DNA of 64,000 nt from Stackebrandtia albiflava (GTDB lineage: Bacteria; Actinomycetota; Actinomycetes; Mycobacteriales; Micromonosporaceae): positions 1,426,001 to 1,490,000 of the forward strand of contig NZ_VLLL01000006.1 of NCBI RefSeq assembly GCF_007994225.1, given 5' to 3'. The notes under the pieces were generated by a model. It searched no databases, had not been told where the DNA came from, and saw only the letters and a list, made by a program, of their open reading frames with translations. This document shows positions 32,912 through 41,511 of this stretch, piece after piece (the stretch's first letter is position 1; every line of letters begins with the position of its first letter). The translations under genes were made by a program, and so were the position numbers.

Positions 32912-33271
32912 GTGCCTGACATCGAAACGATCGGGCGGGAGTCCAGGCGCGTCGTCCACGGCGTCGCGCATTGGAGTCCCGCCCGTTGGCGTACCCCCGC
33001 CCTCGACGGGGAGGGCGATCGCGCGCAGGTGATGCGGACGCTCGTCCAGACGCTCGCCGACCTGGCGGCACAGGCCGAGGGCGAGCCGTCCCGAACCGTA
33101 CCGCCGCCGGAACACGACACCGTCCTGCCCGACCAGCTCACCGTGATCACCGCCGACCTGGTGGCGGCCCGGCCCGGTCCTGAACAGTGCGACCTGGCGG
33201 CCGGGGCGATCCGGGTCGCCAGGGCCGGACTGTTCGGTTCCGAAGAACACCTGACCCGGTCTCCCGAGTGA
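32912..33271 (+). CDS. Small hypothetical protein of 119 residues
   Basis: The protein begins VPDIETIGRESRRVVHGVAHW and contains helical segments (QVMRTLVQTLADLAAQAEG; LPDQLTVITADLVAARPG) without membrane segments or catalytic motifs. No family was recognised. Small Ala/Arg-rich proteins of this type are common in actinomycetes. The GTG start lies 6 nt after a TAACCT hexamer that overlaps the preceding stop, so it probably has its own leaderless promoter. Coding potential is moderately convincing. Confidence 0.6.
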   Translation: MPDIETIGRESRRVVHGVAHWSPARWRTPALDGEGDRAQVMRTLVQTLADLAAQAEGEPSRTVPPPEHDTVLPDQLTVITADLVAARPGPEQCDLAAGAIRVARAGLFGSEEHLTRSPE

Positions 33272-33322
33272 CACAATCCCCCTGAACACCGGGCTCGACC
33301 TGATGAGGGGGTGGCGGACGCC

Positions 33323-33946
33323 ATGGATCACGCCGGGGAATGGCAGGTGGTCTGGCAGGGACTGCGGCAGGTGACGTCCGAACCGTCCGTGCGCCTCGTG
33401 CTGCTGATCGGCCTGTTGCTCTCGGTGCCGCTCGGATGGTGGCTCGCCACCGTGGCCGGCTGGCGGCGGATCCCCACGGTGCTGACCCTGGTGTGGACGA
33501 CGGTGATCCTGGCGCTGACGCTGCCGGTCAGTACCGGCGGCACCTTCTCCGCCGAGGCGGTCCGGTCGGGCGCCGGATTCCTGTGGCACCTCCCGGGCCA
33601 GGACAACCTGACCTTCTGGGAGTACACCCTGGGCACCGCCTACGGTGTCGCCAACATCGCCCTGTACGTCCCCTTCGGACTGTTCGCGGCCCTGGCGACC
33701 CGGCGGTACGTGTGGTCTCTGCTGGCCGGTGTGGTGCTGACCGTGGGAGTCGAGACGACCCAGGCCATGTTCGGCAGGATCGCCGAATCCGACGACGTCA
33801 TCAACAACACGCTGGGCGTCCTGCTCGGCGTGGCCGCGGCACTCCTGATCGGGGGACTACTACGGCTCGGCCGGGGACGACCGGCCGGACGCGGAACGAC
33901 CAGCCGTCACTCCGCAGACGGCGGCCGCAGCATCGACCAGGTGTGA
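33323..33946 (+). CDS. VanZ-family membrane protein
   Basis: This 207-residue protein has four to five membrane helices (SVRLVLLIGLLLSVPLGWWLA; IPTVLTLVWTTVILALTLPVS; VANIALYVPFGLFAALA; VWSLLAGVVLTVGVETTQ) and the VanZ signature NIALYVPFG with SxxIE-like VGVETTQAMFGRIAESDDVINNTLGVLLG. Enterococcal VanZ confers low-level teicoplanin resistance; most family members are uncharacterised envelope proteins. ATG 33323 is used because the upstream GTG 33311 abuts the GAGGGG sequence. Its 3' end overlaps the convergent GNAT gene by 40 bp. Confidence 0.85.
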   Translation: MDHAGEWQVVWQGLRQVTSEPSVRLVLLIGLLLSVPLGWWLATVAGWRRIPTVLTLVWTTVILALTLPVSTGGTFSAEAVRSGAGFLWHLPGQDNLTFWEYTLGTAYGVANIALYVPFGLFAALATRRYVWSLLAGVVLTVGVETTQAMFGRIAESDDVINNTLGVLLGVAAALLIGGLLRLGRGRPAGRGTTSRHSADGGRSIDQV

Positions 33947-34500
33947 GGACCCCCGTCGGGCAGGTCGTAGTCGGCGGTCACCCGGAAACCGAGTGACTCG
34001 TACCAGGTCACGTTGCGCCGTATCGACGTCTCCAGGAACGCGGGGACGCCCTCACGGGCGGCCTCGGCCAGTCCAGGCGCGATGACCGCGCGGCCCAGCC
34101 CGGCCCCCTGCCGGTCGGGCCGCACCCCGATGGTGCCGAGGAACCACACCGGCTCGGTGGGGCGGTGGCGGGCCATGACCGCCTCCGCGTCGGCGTGCTG
34201 CCGCGCCCGGTCACCGGCGATGTCGATCAGCTCGGCGGCCACCCCGGCGAACACGTCGCCGGCGGCGGCGGTCGCGGGTGTGGTCCACACCGCCACCGCG
34301 GCGTGGTCGTCGGCCACCCACACCCTCCCGTACGGAAGACCGATCCGCTCCAGGAAGAGCCGCTGGAACCGTCGCAGCCGGTCGCGGTGACCGTCGGCGG
34401 CGACCGTGTGCCGGGTGAACGCGTAGCCGTCGAACGCCTCCGCCAGCGTGTCGGCGGCGGGTGCGATGTCGTCGGCGGTCGCGAGCCGGATGTGGGTCAT
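33907..34500 (-). CDS. GNAT-family N-acetyltransferase
   Basis: The 197-residue protein is a single-domain GNAT enzyme. Motifs are IRLATADDIAPAADTLAEAF at strand 1, the acetyl-CoA loop VRPDRQGAGLGRAVIAPGLAEA (Q-x-x-G-x-G, about residues 125-146), and the late segment FLETSIRRNVTWYESLGFRV. The layout resembles GNATs with an N-terminal 'AxAF' start often found near resistance genes, but the acceptor is unknown. GGAGG lies 6 nt before ATG 34500. It converges on and overlaps the VanZ gene. Confidence 0.88.
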   Translation of the reverse strand: MTHIRLATADDIAPAADTLAEAFDGYAFTRHTVAADGHRDRLRRFQRLFLERIGLPYGRVWVADDHAAVAVWTTPATAAAGDVFAGVAAELIDIAGDRARQHADAEAVMARHRPTEPVWFLGTIGVRPDRQGAGLGRAVIAPGLAEAAREGVPAFLETSIRRNVTWYESLGFRVTADYDLPDGGPHTWSMLRPPSAE

Positions 34501-34662
34501 CGGGCGCCTCCGTTCTCCGGGCCGGGCGGTGCGCCCGGCGGCGACCACGGTAGCAGCGGCCCCGGTCACCGGCCGTGGTGTGTACCGAACCGTCTAAAGG
34601 AGAACACGCACGGGTGGACGATCCGGCGGATGGCGGCGTAGCGTGTGGAGTTCACAGATGCC

Positions 34663-35013
34663 ATGGCGGCGAGAGAGGTGGGTCCCCTCGTGGAAGCCGA
34701 GTTTCCCGGGTTTCAGCCGGAGGACAGGCAACGACTCGTCACGTTGCGAGAACGGTTGCGGGGATACCGGAGTGAGCTGTCGGAGGGCCACGTGTCGCCG
34801 GAGCTGTGGTCGGGTGTCGTCGAGTGCGGGGTGGAGGCGACGGCGTTGCGCAAGGCCGCGATGGCGCTCCTCGACAGGGATCCCGAGTCCGACCACATCC
34901 GTCGTGGTGCGGGGTACGCCATCCGCATCGAGACCGACATCTGGTCCTTCGCCAACGCGATAGCCGGGCTGTGCCTCAAACAGTCCGACGCGCGCCGCAA
35001 CCGGGAGGCGTGA
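34663..35013 (+). CDS. Small helical hypothetical protein, 116 residues
   Basis: The protein (MAAREVGPLVEAEFPGFQPE...) is predicted all-helical with charged surfaces and no known motif; it ends with ETDIWSFANAIAGLCLKQSD. I recognise no family. ATG 34663 was chosen: a TAGCGT hexamer at 34639-34644 abuts an in-frame GTG at 34645, so a transcript from that promoter would begin inside the longer frame and leave only the ATG. It is followed by a histidine phosphatase gene, 69 bp downstream. Confidence 0.55.
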   Translation: MAAREVGPLVEAEFPGFQPEDRQRLVTLRERLRGYRSELSEGHVSPELWSGVVECGVEATALRKAAMALLDRDPESDHIRRGAGYAIRIETDIWSFANAIAGLCLKQSDARRNREA

Positions 35014-35082
35014 CCGCGGTCTCCTCCGCTTGCGGTCGTGGGGCATGATGCAGCCACCGTCCCCTACGAGAGGAACCCCCCG

Positions 35083-35697
35083 GTGGCAGGTCGGCTGCTG
35101 TATCTGGTCCGGCACGGCGCCTACGATCCCGACCCGGCGGACCCGCTGCACGGCGGCTCGCTGAACGACGCCGGGGTGGCGCAGGTCTCCGCACTGGGGG
35201 AACGGTTGTCGGGTGTGCGGTTCAGCGCGATGCACCACTCGACGGCGTTGCGGGCCGTCGAGACCGCCGACGTCCTGGCCTTCACGCTCCCGGCGGTTCC
35301 CCGGTTCGGCGACGACCTGTTGCGCGAGTGCATTCCCACCGTTCCGGACGACGGACTGTTGACCCCGAGCCAGCGCGACTTCTTCGCCCGCTTGCCCGCC
35401 GATGTGCGGCGAGAGGGGCCGCACCAGGCGCGCGCCGCCGTCGAACGGTACGGCGTCCCCTCCGACACCGACGAACGCGTGCTGCTCGTCACGCACGGCA
35501 ACCTGATCAACTTCTTCGTCGCCTCGGCCCTGGAGGCACCGCCGCACGGGTGGTTGCGGCCGCTCGACTACCACTGTGGCCTCACCGTCATCAGGTACGC
35601 CGACACGGTGCCGCCGAGACTCATCACCTACAACGACACCGGTCATCTGCCCGCGGACGGGCGCGGCCTCGACTACCCGGCCGAGCTGCGCATCTGA
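35083..35697 (+). CDS. Histidine phosphatase (phosphoglycerate mutase-like) family protein
   Basis: This 204-residue enzyme has the RHG motif with the phospho-accepting His in LLYLVRHGAYDP near the N-terminus. A conserved Arg follows (STALRAVETADVL), and the second catalytic His lies in LLVTHGNLINFF (about residue 147). Family members dephosphorylate sugar phosphates, small metabolites or proteins; the substrate is unknown. GTG 35083 was chosen over an upstream ATG because GAGAGG lies 9 nt before it and the fold begins directly at AGRLLYLVRHG. Confidence 0.9.
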   Translation: MAGRLLYLVRHGAYDPDPADPLHGGSLNDAGVAQVSALGERLSGVRFSAMHHSTALRAVETADVLAFTLPAVPRFGDDLLRECIPTVPDDGLLTPSQRDFFARLPADVRREGPHQARAAVERYGVPSDTDERVLLVTHGNLINFFVASALEAPPHGWLRPLDYHCGLTVIRYADTVPPRLITYNDTGHLPADGRGLDYPAELRI

Positions 35698-36035
35698 CCG
35701 TCCACGATGGTGTCGGGACCGGTTCCGCCGCCTTCGACGGCGCTCACCGTGCCCTCGACCACGGCGGTCGGGCGACGGGGTCGCCGTGACCACGCCGTCA
35801 CGGGAGACAGTGGACACTCCGGTCCGATCCGGCCGCGTGGACCGCGTTCGCGGTGGCCGGTCTCGCCGGGCGGCGCGCCTCACAACGTGTCCGGGGCCAC
35901 TCGTGCCGGCGCCACTGGTGTGACGCGGTCGTCGCCGTGACCTACCACCCCGGCGGCACCGGGCGGTGGCAGGGTCGATCAGGGCGGCTACACTCGCATT
36001 CACCGTCCCCAGCATCGGAAAATTCGAGGAGCATC
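35698..36035. other. Gene-free stretch upstream of atpC
   Basis: These 338 bases contain no gene and in particular no atpD remnant. A TACACT hexamer at 35989-35994 provides a candidate promoter about 40 bp before atpC. Confidence 0.55.
35989..35994 (+). promoter_or_regulatory. Candidate -10 promoter element of the detached atpC
   Basis: TACACT lies 41 nt upstream of the GTG start and implies a roughly 35-nt leader with GAGGAG close to the start. Confidence 0.45.
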
Positions 36036-36326
36036 GTGGCAAAGACGCTGAACGTCGAGCTGGTCGCCGTCGAGGAGAAGGTGTGGTCCGGCGAGGCCAC
36101 GATGCTGATCGCCCGCACCACCGAGGGTGAGCTCGGTGTCCTGCCCGGTCACGCCCCGCTGCTCGGCCAGCTCGCCGACCCCGGCATCGTACGCATCAAG
36201 CGCGACGGCGACCGCGAACTCGTCTACCGGGTCAACGGCGGATTCCTGTCGGTGACCGGTGAGGGCGCCACCGTACTCGCCGAATCATGTGAACCGGCCG
36301 AGGCAGCCTCGGCCGCCGGGCACTGA
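36036..36326 (+). CDS. atpC: F1Fo ATP synthase epsilon subunit, short form, detached from the atp operon
   Basis: The 96-residue protein aligns with the N-terminal beta-sandwich of F1 epsilon (LNVELVAVEEKVWSGEATML, TTEGELGVLPGHAPLLGQLADPG, VNGGFLSVTGEGATVLAES). The sequence then stops after a dozen residues, where other actinobacterial epsilons run to about 120, so the C-terminal helical hairpin that inhibits ATP hydrolysis is missing. It couples rotation of gamma and the c-ring. GTG 36036 has GAGGAG upstream. The preceding gene is a phosphatase, not atpD, so this subunit is separated from the main operon and needs its own promoter. DUF2550 follows, as in the usual locus tail. Confidence 0.9.
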   Translation: MAKTLNVELVAVEEKVWSGEATMLIARTTEGELGVLPGHAPLLGQLADPGIVRIKRDGDRELVYRVNGGFLSVTGEGATVLAESCEPAEAASAAGH

Positions 36327-36354
36327 CCCGAACCAGGCGCGGGTGGGGATGCCG

Positions 36355-36792
36355 ATGCTGAACACGGTTCTCGCCATCGCCGCCGTGCCCCTGCTCGCCG
36401 GTGTCGCCCTGGCGCTGCTGTTCGCGAGGCGCGCCTACGTCACCCGTGACGGCGCCGTCGCCATGGCGGTGCGGATCTACCAGCGGATTCCGGGTCGCGG
36501 TTGGGCGCCCGGATTCGCCAAGTTCGATCACGGCCGACTCCACTGGTATCGGATGTTCAGTTATTCGCTGCGTCCGCGCCGGGTCCTGCACCGTTCCGAC
36601 GTGAGGGTCGAGCAGCGACGCGACCCGGTGGGCGCGGAGCGGCAGGTGTTCCCACCGAGCATCGTGATCCTGTGTTGCCAGTCCGCCGAGGGCCAGGTCG
36701 AGATCGCCATGACCAGGTCGGCACTCACCGGATTCCTCTCGTGGCTGGAGGCCGCCCCACCCGGGGCGGCCTCCAGCGTCTACAGCGACTGA
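36355..36792 (+). CDS. DUF2550-family membrane-anchored protein
   Basis: This 145-residue protein has one N-terminal membrane helix (LNTVLAIAAVPLLAGVALALLFARRAY) and a small soluble beta-rich domain (MAVRIYQRIPGRGWAPGFAKFDHGRLHWYRMFSYSLRPRRVLHR...). The family is found in most actinobacteria directly after atpC (Rv1312 in Mycobacterium), with unknown function. Conservation of that adjacency here shows that atpC moved with its downstream neighbours. ATG 36355 is preferred over ATG 36349 because GGTGGGG is then 6 nt upstream. Confidence 0.85.
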   Translation: MLNTVLAIAAVPLLAGVALALLFARRAYVTRDGAVAMAVRIYQRIPGRGWAPGFAKFDHGRLHWYRMFSYSLRPRRVLHRSDVRVEQRRDPVGAERQVFPPSIVILCCQSAEGQVEIAMTRSALTGFLSWLEAAPPGAASSVYSD

Positions 36793-36891
36793 TCCGATCC
36801 CGCCCGCGGTGTCCGTTCCGGTCACACCGTCACGGTGCCGGGCGCGGGAGTGCGCCCGGCGATCGGCCCGGCCGGTGCGCCGCGGCGGCCG

Positions 36892-37464
36892 TCAGGCGTT
36901 CGCCGCGGGCTTCCACAGCACGTCGGCACCGTCGTTCGCGGTGCGGGCCAGTATGAACAGCAGATCCGACAGCCGGTTCAGGTAGGTGGCCGGCAGGGCG
37001 TGTGTGTCGTCGGGGTGCTCCTTCAACAGCGCCCAGGTCGCCCGCTCGGCGCGACGCGCCACCGTGCACGCCTGGTGCAGCAGCGCCGCGGCCGGAGTGC
37101 CTCCCCGCAGGATGAACGAGTCGAGCTTGGGCAGGTCGGCGTTGAACTCGTCGCACCAGCGTTCCAGCCGGTCCACGTACGCCTGGGTGATGCGCAGCGG
37201 CGGGTACTTCGGTTCCGGGTGCACCGGCGTCGACAGATCGGCGCCGACGTCGAAGAGGTCGTTCTGCACCGCCTGAAGCACCTCGGCGAGCCGTTCGCCC
37301 GGTGAACCCAGGGCGACGGCGACCCCGATCGCCGCGTTGGTCTCGTCCACGTCGGCGTAGGCGACGATCCGGGCGTCGGTCTTGGAGACCCTGCTGAAGT
37401 CCGACAGGCCGGTCGTGCCGTCGTCCCCGGTCTTGGTGTAGATCTTGGTCAGATGCACGCTCAT
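36892..37464 (-). CDS. PduO-type cob(I)yrinic acid a,c-diamide adenosyltransferase
   Basis: The 190-residue enzyme transfers adenosyl from ATP to cob(I)alamin, making coenzyme B12 for mutases. Typical motifs are the ATP-binding N-terminus LTKIYTKTGDDGTTGLSDFSRVSK, then YADVDETNAAIGVAVAL, FILRGGTPAAALLHQACTVARRAER and LNRLSDLLFILAR near the C-terminus. The start ATG 37464 is set by homology to MSVHLTKIYTKTGDDGT. It is divergent from the 3-hydroxybutyryl-CoA dehydrogenase gene and convergent with DUF2550, as in the atp-locus tail of many actinomycetes. Confidence 0.95.
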   Translation of the reverse strand: MSVHLTKIYTKTGDDGTTGLSDFSRVSKTDARIVAYADVDETNAAIGVAVALGSPGERLAEVLQAVQNDLFDVGADLSTPVHPEPKYPPLRITQAYVDRLERWCDEFNADLPKLDSFILRGGTPAAALLHQACTVARRAERATWALLKEHPDDTHALPATYLNRLSDLLFILARTANDGADVLWKPAANA

Positions 37465-37604
37465 GGCCGAACCATACCGGGCGTGTGGGGTGGCGCTCCG
37501 CGCCGCTGAACAACCGTTAAGGTCGATGGCGTTACCCACGAGTACGCGGCGCGCGTCGGCCGGGCGTCTCACGTCACGGACCGGCCGCTTCGAGAGGAGT
37601 AGGC

Positions 37605-38462
37605 ATGGCAGGTCAGGTAGCCGTAATCGGCGCGGGTCTGATGGGCGCGGGCATCGCCCAGGTGGCCGCGCAGGCGGGATGGCGGGTCACATTGCGCGAC
37701 CTGACGACCGAGGCGACCGAACGCGGTGTCGCGGGCATCCGGAAGTCGCTGGAGAGGTTCGCCTCCAAGGGGAAGATCACCGAAGACGACGTGAAGGCCA
37801 CCCTCGACCGCATCACGACGACCACCGAGCTCTCCGCCGCCGCTGACGCCGACATCGTCGTCGAGGCCGTCTTCGAGAAGCTCGAGGTCAAGCAGGAGGT
37901 CTTCAAGGCACTCGACGACATCTGCAAGCCCGGGGCGGTGCTGGCCACCAACACCTCGGCGATCCCGATCACCCAGATCGCGGCGGTCACGCGGCGGCCC
38001 GAACAGGTCGTGGGCACCCACTTCTTCTCGCCCGTGCCGATGATGGCGTTGTGTGAACTGGTGCGCGGGCTGAAGACCTCCGACGAGGCGCTGGCGACCG
38101 CACGCGCTTTCGCCGAGGAGATCGGTAAGACCTGCGTGGTGGTCAACCGTGACGTCGCCGGATTCGCGACCACCCGGCTGATCTGCGCCCTGGTGATGGA
38201 GGCGGTGTCCCTGGTCGAGAACGGCGTCATCTCGGCGGAGGACCTGGACGTGGCCTGCAAGCTCGGTTTCGGACACGCCATGGGGCCGCTGGCGACCACG
38301 GACCTCACCGGGTTGGATGTGCTGCTGCACGCCACCCGCAACATCCACACCGACACCGGCGACCCGAAGTTCTTCCCGCCGGAGTTGCTGTCCCGCATGG
38401 TGGCGGCCGGAGACCACGGCCGCAAGACCGGCAAGGGCTTCTACGAGTACGACGCGGGCTGA
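37605..38462 (+). CDS. 3-hydroxybutyryl-CoA dehydrogenase
   Basis: The 285-residue NAD(P)-dependent enzyme interconverts 3-hydroxybutyryl-CoA and acetoacetyl-CoA. The Rossmann motif is GAGLMGAGIAQVAAQAG. The family active-site His-Glu pair is visible in GTHFFSPVPMMALCELV, and NRDVAGFATTRL precedes the C-terminal helical domain with LGFGHAMGPLATTDLTGLDV. The end GRKTGKGFYEYD is diagnostic. GAGAGGAG precedes the ATG. In the ethylmalonyl-CoA pathway of actinomycetes this enzyme feeds B12-dependent mutases, so a link to the adjacent B12 adenosyltransferase is plausible. Confidence 0.96.
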   Translation: MAGQVAVIGAGLMGAGIAQVAAQAGWRVTLRDLTTEATERGVAGIRKSLERFASKGKITEDDVKATLDRITTTTELSAAADADIVVEAVFEKLEVKQEVFKALDDICKPGAVLATNTSAIPITQIAAVTRRPEQVVGTHFFSPVPMMALCELVRGLKTSDEALATARAFAEEIGKTCVVVNRDVAGFATTRLICALVMEAVSLVENGVISAEDLDVACKLGFGHAMGPLATTDLTGLDVLLHATRNIHTDTGDPKFFPPELLSRMVAAGDHGRKTGKGFYEYDAG

Positions 38463-38481
38463 CCGCGTCTCGACAGCCGAA

Positions 38482-38514
38482 GGGCCGTCCCCCGCACCGC
38501 TGGGGGCGGCCCTG
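38482..38514. terminator. Hairpin between hydroxybutyryl-CoA dehydrogenase and toxin genes
   Basis: AGGGCCG-t-CCCCC pairs with GGGGG-CGGCCCT around an 8-nt loop, leaving one bulged base. It lies between convergent genes and may work in both directions. Confidence 0.6.
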
Positions 38515-38553
38515 TCGCATTCCACGGGCATCACGGTGATGCGCGTCCTCGTG

Positions 38554-38841
38554 TCAGTCGGTGCCGAGGATCTTGAACAGCATGTTGTTGACCTCGGTGA
38601 GCTCGCCGATGGTGGCGCGGCCGACGGAACCCGTGACGGCGGACTTCGGAATGCTCGTCACCCAGCCGGGAACGGCGTATCCATGTTCTCCGAGCTTCAC
38701 CGTCAGCGGTCCTGAGGCGTTGTCGGTGATCGGGACTGCGACCATTCCGGGTTCGTCGGGCAATTGGTTGAACATGCCCCCCGAGACCACCAGTACGACG
38801 TCGGGTCCGACTTGGACCAGTTCCCCCCGTTTTACCGCCAC
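38554..38841 (-). CDS. MazF/PemK/CcdB-like toxin of a type II toxin-antitoxin module
   Basis: The 95-residue protein starts at GTG 38841, 10 bp inside the antitoxin gene, after GGGGA. Its beginning (KRGELVQVGPDVVLVVSGG) and later AVPITDNASGPLTVKLG and ATIGELTEVNN suit the small SH3-like barrel of PemK/MazF endoribonucleases or CcdB, where AVGELxxV closes the fold. The usual R-P-x-L-V motif is degenerate, so exact subfamily and target are uncertain. An upstream in-frame ATG (38862) would give a longer overlap. Confidence 0.7.
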   Translation of the reverse strand: MAVKRGELVQVGPDVVLVVSGGMFNQLPDEPGMVAVPITDNASGPLTVKLGEHGYAVPGWVTSIPKSAVTGSVGRATIGELTEVNNMLFKILGTD

Positions 38842-39065
38842 TGTTCCCCGCTCAGCTTCCACAGGCGCATCATCTGCTCCTCATGCGCCGTTTTGACCTC
38901 GGGATTGGCCCTCAGCCATTCACCGTGGTCGGCGATGCGGCGACGCCAGACGGTCTCCTCGGTGGCCTTGGCGATCTCCGCCGCGAGATTGGTGCCGTTC
39001 TTCTTGGCGAGATCCGCGAGAATCGCGCCGACGTCATCCGGGATGCTCACGGTTGTTCTGATCAT
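38832..39065 (-). CDS. Ribbon-helix-helix antitoxin
   Basis: The 77-residue protein begins with an RHH DNA-binding fold (MIRTTVSIPDDVGAILADLAKKNGTNLAAEIAKA), an antiparallel strand followed by two helices as in MetJ/Arc antitoxins. The basic/acidic C-terminal tail (EETVWRRRIADHGEWL ... KLSGEQWR) probably wraps the toxin. A TACAAT hexamer is 6 nt before the ATG, giving a leaderless transcript, and the antitoxin would repress this promoter. Its 3' end overlaps the toxin gene. Confidence 0.8.
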   Translation of the reverse strand: MIRTTVSIPDDVGAILADLAKKNGTNLAAEIAKATEETVWRRRIADHGEWLRANPEVKTAHEEQMMRLWKLSGEQWR

Positions 39066-39071
39066 GCATGG

Positions 39072-39077
39072 ATTGTA
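39072..39077 (-). promoter_or_regulatory. -10 of the leaderless toxin-antitoxin operon
   Basis: On the minus strand TACAAT is followed by CCATGC and ATG 39065. The surrounding 60 bases are distinctly A/T-rich for this genome. Confidence 0.6.
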
Positions 39078-39232
39078 CATAACAGTGACGGTAACAATTC
39101 GACGACCTTCTGTATAAGCCGGGCCTGTTCTTTTGAGGACGGTCGATGAACACCCCCGATCCGCTGCGGCGTTCCGGCCGACCACGCCTCTCTTAGGCGG
39201 GTCGGATGGCCTGGCCACGGCGGGGCCGGAGG

Positions 39233-40536
39233 TCAGAGCCGGCCGGTCGCCTTCAACGTCAGATAGCGGTCGACGACGAGCGAGGCGAACCGGTCCGCGG
39301 GCTCGTCGATCACCTCCACGCCGTGGCGGGCCAGTGCCGCCGTCACCTTCCCCCGCTCCAACAGCGACTGTTCCGCCGCGGCCGCGCGGTACACGTCCAG
39401 CGGCGAGTCGTTCGCGTCACGCAACCGCGCGACCTCCGGATCCGACACCGCCGCCACGATCACCCGGTGCCGGGAGGCCAGCGCGGGAAGCGACGGCAAC
39501 AGGGACTCGGTGATGACACCCGGCTCCAAAGACGTGAACAACACGACCAGTGCCCGCTTCGACTCCCGCCGCAGCACCTCCGACACCACCAGGCCGAAGT
39601 CGGTCTCGACCAGGGCCGGTTCGAGCGGGCTCATGGCCTGCAGCAGCCGCGGCACCACCGACTTGCCGCCGCTCTGCACCGCGGCGCGCACCTCGGTGTC
39701 CACCGCGAGCGCGTCCACCCGGTCACCGGCGACGGCCGCGACCGTCGACAGCAACAGGCACGCCTCGATCTGCGCGTCGAGCCGTGGCTCGTCTCCCACC
39801 CGGACCGCAGAGGTGCGTCCGGTGTCGATGACCGACACGACCCGCCGGTCCCGCTCCACCCGCCAGTTCTTGACCACGATGGACTGACTCCGGGCCGAGG
39901 CGCGCCAGTCGATCGAACGCACGTCGTCCCCGGGCACATAGTCGCGCAGGGCGTCGAACTCGGTGCCCTGACCACCTCCGCGCATCGCGACCGTCCCGTC
40001 GATGACCCGCAGCCGGGCCAACTTCTCGGGCAGGTGCCGTCGCGCGTGGAACGGCGGAAGCACCCGCACCCGCCATCGCGGGGTCAGCGCCGACGCCGCC
40101 CGGTTCCCGGTCTGCCGGTACGCGAACCCCATCGGTCCGAAGGACCTGATGGTCACGGTCGCGGCGTGCCGGTCGCCACGCCGCACCGGCGTCAGCCGGG
40201 TCGTCAGGGTCGCGGTGGCGCGCGGCGGCAGGTTCAGCAGGTACCGCTCGTTCTCGGCGCCGGCGGACGGCGTCCAGGCGTCCCGGACCCTGCCCCGGAT
40301 CGGGCGCGCACCGTCGTTGCGCACGTGCAGCGTCACCTCGGCCGAGTTGCCGAGCCGGACCACCGTGTCCCCGGTGCGCCACATGTGGACGGCGGTCGGC
40401 GGCACCGCCAGCAGCCAGTCCGCGAGGGCCACCGCGGCGACCACGACCAGCCACGTCCACAACACCGGCCAGGGCGACGGCCAGGCCGGCAGCGTCAGGA
40501 TCCCGGCCGCCCACAGCGCGACCGGCCGCCACGTGA

Positions 40537-40540
<4 letters not shown>
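39233..40540 (-). CDS. DUF58 (von Willebrand A-like) membrane protein
   Basis: The 435-residue protein has two N-terminal membrane helices (VALWAAGILTLPAWP; VLWTWLVVVAAVALADWLLA), a beta-sandwich, and the DUF58 core with GTEFDALRDYVPGDDVRSIDWRASARS. That core is followed by a VWA-like Rossmann domain (VVSVIDTGRTS; LVVLFTSLEPG). DUF58 proteins act with MoxR AAA-ATPases in envelope or stress functions. GTG 40540 overlaps the MoxR stop (GTGA). It is last in a five-gene operon in which every junction overlaps by 4 bp. Confidence 0.93.

Positions 40541-41507
<967 letters not shown>

Positions 41508-41511
<4 letters not shown>

Noticed and set aside
13157-39230. Integrative element with integrase and attachment sites at tRNA-Leu
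   Set aside because: No integrase, excisionase, relaxase or repeated tRNA end was found; the block contains core genes as well, so a single mobile element is not supported.
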